A stretch of DNA of 8,834 bases from an uncultured Mycoplasmatota bacterium (GTDB lineage Bacteria; Bacillota_I; Bacilli_A; RF39; UBA660). A model generated the notes under the pieces. The model saw only the letters and a program-made list of their open reading frames with translations, had not been told where the DNA came from and did not search any database. The DNA lies in NCBI GenBank assembly GCA_900547465.1, contig URHJ01000031.1, positions 1 to 8,834 on the forward strand, given 5' to 3'. Below, piece by piece: positions 6,191 to 8,834 of this stretch. The stretch's first letter is position 1. Every line of letters begins with the position of its first letter. The position numbers and the translations under genes are program-made.

Positions 6191-8593
6191 CTATTTAACA
6201 ACAATATTTACGATTTTACCTTTTATGACTATTATTTTAACAATTTCTTTTCCATCAGTATGATTTTTAACATTTTCTGTGGATAAAGCTTTTTCTTTGA
6301 TTGATTCTTCATTTTCATTAACATTAATCTTTATAGTAGCACGTACTTTTCCATTAACTTGAACTGCAATTTCTTTTTCTTCATCAATAGTTTTAGCTTC
6401 ATCATATGTAGGCCAACTGCTCTTACATATTGCTTCTCCTAATTGATATTTTTCATTTAACTCTTCGGTAATGTGTGGTGCGATTGGATTAAATAGAATT
6501 AGGAATGTTCTATAGTCATCTTTTGTAATTTCTTCTTGTTCTTCAAATTTGTTTAGTAAAATCATTAAGGCTGATACTGCTGTGTTAAATTTCATTGCAT
6601 CTATATCTTCAGTAACTTTCTTGATAGTTTTATGAATTATACTTTCTAGCTCTTCTGAGTAACTATTTTTATCAGTTACTTTTTCACCAATTCTAACAAC
6701 TCTATCAATAAATCTTTTACATCCGTTAAGTCCTTGTTCACTCCAAGCAACTTCTTTTTCATAGTCACCAATAAACATTTCATATGTTCTTAAAGCATCT
6801 GCACCGTATGAAGCTACCATATCATCAGGATTTACAACATTTCCTAGTGATTTTGACATCTTAACGCCACCTTCACCTAGAATCATACCATGACTTACTC
6901 TTGTTTCGAATGGTTCTTTGTTTGGTACTAGTCCTATATTATATAAGAATTGATTCCAGAATCTAGCATATAGTAAATGTCTAGTTGCATGTTCCATACC
7001 ACCATTATAGAAATCTAATTTACCCCAATATTTTAAGGCATCTTGACTTGCGAATTCTTTATCATTATGAGCATCCATATATCTTAACCAGTACCAAGAT
7101 GATCCTGCCCAATTTGGCATTGTATCAGTTTCTCTTTTAGCAGGTTTTCCACAATGTGGACAAGTTGTATTTACCCAGTCTGTAATTGCGGCAAGTGGAC
7201 TTTCACCATCGTCTGTTGGTTCATAGTTTGTAACATCCGGAAGTCTAACTGGTAAGTCTTCTTCTTTTACTGGAACCCAACCACAATCTTCACAATAAAC
7301 TAGTGGAATTGGTTCTCCCCAGAATCTTTGACGTGAGAAAATCCAATCTTGTAGTTTATAATTTACTTTTTCATGTCCTAAATTATTTTCTTCTAGGTAT
7401 TCAATCATTTTCTTAATAGACTGTTTTTTGTTAGTTAATCCGTTTAATACTCCAGAGTTAACCATTTCACCATCACCAGTGTAAGCTTTTTCTGAAATAT
7501 CTCCACCTTTAATTACCTCAACTATATCGATTCCAAATTTTTTAGCAAATTCATAGTCTCTTTCATCATGAGCAGGTACTGCCATAATAGCTCCTGTTCC
7601 ATAACTCATCATTACATAGTCTGAAATATAGATTGGAATTTCTTTATTAGTAATTGGATTTATTCCAGTAAGACCATTTATGCATACACCTGTCTTATCT
7701 TTGTTTACTTGAGTTCTTTCGAATTCTGTTTTATTTTTAATCTTTTCACGATATGATTCAATCTCATCAAAATTAGAAATCTTATCTTTATTCTTATCTA
7801 TTATTGGATGTTCTGGTGCGACAACCATGAAAGTTACTCCATATAGAGTATCTGGTCTTGTTGTGAATACTACTAAATCTTCGTCAGTTTCTTTTACTTT
7901 AAAGTTAACTTCTGCTCCTGTTGATTTACCTATCCAGTTAATTTGCGCTGTTTTAATTCTATCTTGGAATTTAGTATCATCAAGTCCTGTAATTAAGTCT
8001 TCAGCATAATCACTCATTCTAAGCATCCACTGTTCTTTTTCTCTTTGTTCTACTTCTGTTCCACAACGTTCACAAACACCACCTGATGAATCCTCATTAG
8101 ATAGTCCCATCTTACACTTTGGACACCAGTTAATATTTTTCTTTGCTTTATAAGCCATTCCATGTTCAAAGAACTTTAAAAATTGCCATTGAGTCCATTT
8201 GTAATATTCTGGATCAGTTGTTGCGAACTCTCTTGTCCAATCAATTGATAGACCAATTGCTTTAATTTGACTCTTGAAATTTTTAATATTTTCTTTTACA
8301 GCTAGACTTGGATGAATATGATTTTTTATAGCATATTGTTCTGCTGGTGCTCCAAAAGCATCCCACCCCATTGGAAATAAAACATTATATCCATTCATTC
8401 TTTTCTTACGTGCTAGAGCATCTAGAGCAGTATAACTTCTAACATGTCCTACATGAAGTCCTGCACCAGATGGATATGGAAATTCTACTAGATAATAATA
8501 TTTAGGTTTACTACTTTTATTATCTGCAACGAATACTTTTTCATCTTCCCAATATTTTTGCCATTTTTTTTCTATTCCTGTATAATTACTCAT
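6191..8593 (-). CDS. leuS: Leucyl-tRNA synthetase
   Basis: Cytoplasmic class Ia synthetase that charges tRNA-Leu with leucine using ATP. It is complete at 800 residues, slightly short of the more usual 805-860. Motifs in order: HVGH (47-50, the HIGH signature); first zinc knuckle C157/C160 and C174/C177; the inserted CP1 editing domain with TTRPDTLYG (244-252) and GTGAIMAVPAHDERD (332-346), whose Thr-rich and Asp-containing motifs indicate retained proofreading of mischarged amino acids; DWIFSRQRFWGEPIP (416-430); second zinc site C434/C437 and C478/C481; KMSKS (578-582); anticodon-binding domain; and a C-terminal tRNA-binding domain with VQVNGKVRA (745-753). All key motifs are intact. The start at 8593 is supported by AAAGGA 10 nt upstream, lying inside the preceding gene, whose stop overlaps leuS by 8 nt, so the two are translationally linked. 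Any T-box leader would lie upstream of the window. Confidence 0.98.
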   Translation of the reverse strand: MSNYTGIEKKWQKYWEDEKVFVADNKSSKPKYYYLVEFPYPSGAGLHVGHVRSYTALDALARKKRMNGYNVLFPMGWDAFGAPAEQYAIKNHIHPSLAVKENIKNFKSQIKAIGLSIDWTREFATTDPEYYKWTQWQFLKFFEHGMAYKAKKNINWCPKCKMGLSNEDSSGGVCERCGTEVEQREKEQWMLRMSDYAEDLITGLDDTKFQDRIKTAQINWIGKSTGAEVNFKVKETDEDLVVFTTRPDTLYGVTFMVVAPEHPIIDKNKDKISNFDEIESYREKIKNKTEFERTQVNKDKTGVCINGLTGINPITNKEIPIYISDYVMMSYGTGAIMAVPAHDERDYEFAKKFGIDIVEVIKGGDISEKAYTGDGEMVNSGVLNGLTNKKQSIKKMIEYLEENNLGHEKVNYKLQDWIFSRQRFWGEPIPLVYCEDCGWVPVKEEDLPVRLPDVTNYEPTDDGESPLAAITDWVNTTCPHCGKPAKRETDTMPNWAGSSWYWLRYMDAHNDKEFASQDALKYWGKLDFYNGGMEHATRHLLYARFWNQFLYNIGLVPNKEPFETRVSHGMILGEGGVKMSKSLGNVVNPDDMVASYGADALRTYEMFIGDYEKEVAWSEQGLNGCKRFIDRVVRIGEKVTDKNSYSEELESIIHKTIKKVTEDIDAMKFNTAVSALMILLNKFEEQEEITKDDYRTFLILFNPIAPHITEELNEKYQLGEAICKSSWPTYDEAKTIDEEKEIAVQVNGKVRATIKINVNENEESIKEKALSTENVKNHTDGKEIVKIIVIKGKIVNIVVK
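6266..6286 (-). promoter_or_regulatory. Bipartite motif copy D inside the 3' end of leuS
   Basis: On the minus strand, TTATCCACA (6286 down to 6278, perfect DnaA box) is followed after 5 nt by TGTTAAA (6272 down to 6266). It is coding sequence for the LSTENVK segment of the LeuRS C-terminal domain, which is variable enough to allow a chance match. It is opposite in orientation to the copies at 6129 and 6168. Confidence 0.35.
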
Positions 8594-8834
8594 CTTTAAT
8601 CATTCCTTTCTTAACATAATAATTTCCTACAAAACTATAACTAATTATAATGGTTGGTATTATTAAAACTAATATTATCAGAAGTTCTAATATGGATGAT
8701 TCAAATAAGAATGCTATCGTTACTATAAGAGATATATCTAGAGAACTTACTAAAGCTATTATTCTAAGTAAATTCTTATAATTTAGTTTTTTTAAATCTA
8801 GGTTGTATTTTGTCTCTAAGTACTTTACTTCCAT
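8586..8834 (-). CDS. Small two-helix membrane protein, unknown function
   Basis: An 82-residue protein with a polar N-terminus (1-22, Lys/Leu/Asn-rich), two hydrophobic helices (about 24-44 and 49-70) and a charged tail ending KKGMIKDE. It is probably a helical hairpin in the cytoplasmic membrane. I see no family motif and assign no function. The first Met is encoded by the very last three bases of the window, so its RBS cannot be seen. The true start may lie further upstream and the gene may be partial here. Its stop codon overlaps the leuS start by 8 nt, and the leuS RBS lies inside it, so the two genes very probably share a transcript. Confidence 0.6.
   Translation of the reverse strand: MEVKYLETKYNLDLKKLNYKNLLRIIALVSSLDISLIVTIAFLFESSILELLIILVLIIPTIIISYSFVGNYYVKKGMIKDE

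Noticed and set aside
7145..7163. Head-to-head DnaA-box-like 9-mers TTTTCCACA and TGTGGACAA
   Set aside because: They are explained by the codons of the second LeuRS zinc knuckle (CPHCGK), lack the N5-TGTTRAA partner, and have no promoter nearby.
7827..8009. Plus-strand frame of 60 codons
   Set aside because: It is antisense within the LeuRS editing domain, with no supporting signal.
8586..8834. T-box or other leader controlling leuS
   Set aside because: The sequence immediately before leuS is coding for the small membrane protein; any leader would be beyond the window edge, so nothing can be claimed.
46..8834. Alternative genetic code as in Mollicutes
   Set aside because: Trp codons checked in leuS are TGG and all genes close on ordinary stops with plausible termini, so no UGA reassignment is needed.
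1..8834. CRISPR array, tRNA or rRNA gene, insertion sequence, phage or classical defence genes
   Set aside because: I saw no regularly spaced repeats, cloverleaf-like segments, transposase or integrase motifs, or paired terminal repeats on either strand.

Overview
The window is a strongly A+T-rich, densely coded bacterial segment in which every gene I accept lies on the minus strand. Strong AGGAGG-type ribosome binding sites, intrinsic terminators, a YtgP-type MurJ, a Cse60-like small protein and a ThyX with a Firmicutes-style Cys-rich tail point to a low-G+C Gram-positive lineage (Bacilli/Clostridia or an uncultured relative). Trp is encoded by TGG and no gene needs TGA read as an amino acid, so the standard code applies. 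I cannot name the species.

In transcription order (high to low coordinates), the layout is as follows. (1) A small two-helix membrane protein (8586-8834, touching the window edge) overlaps the start of leuS by 8 nt. (2) leuS (6191-8593) is a complete leucyl-tRNA synthetase, closed by a strong hairpin terminator. (3) A 265-residue soluble protein of unknown function (5278-6075) has its own near-consensus promoter, a strong RBS and its own terminator. (4) thyX (3745-5157) is a 470-residue, two-domain flavin-dependent thymidylate synthase. It is followed without an obvious terminator by (5) a 56-residue Cse60-like protein (3510-3680) and (6) a 567-residue protein with an HExxH zinc-peptidase signature (1776-3479). 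(7) murJ (46-1710), the lipid II flippase, has its own promoter and ends in a hairpin terminator.

The housekeeping functions are tRNA charging, dTMP synthesis and peptidoglycan precursor export. The genes between leuS and murJ look like an accessory insertion of mostly uncharacterised genes. Two things stand out. First, the ThyX appears to be a tandem duplication whose halves have kept complementary parts of the active site. Second, four copies of a bipartite motif TTNTCCACA-N5-TGTTRAA (a DnaA-box-like 9-mer facing a degenerate second half) occur in the window. Three of them cluster around the promoter of the unknown 265-residue gene, and one lies in the leader of the Cse60-like gene. No tRNA, rRNA, CRISPR, insertion sequence or classical defence system is visible, and no stretch above 300 bases lacks a gene.
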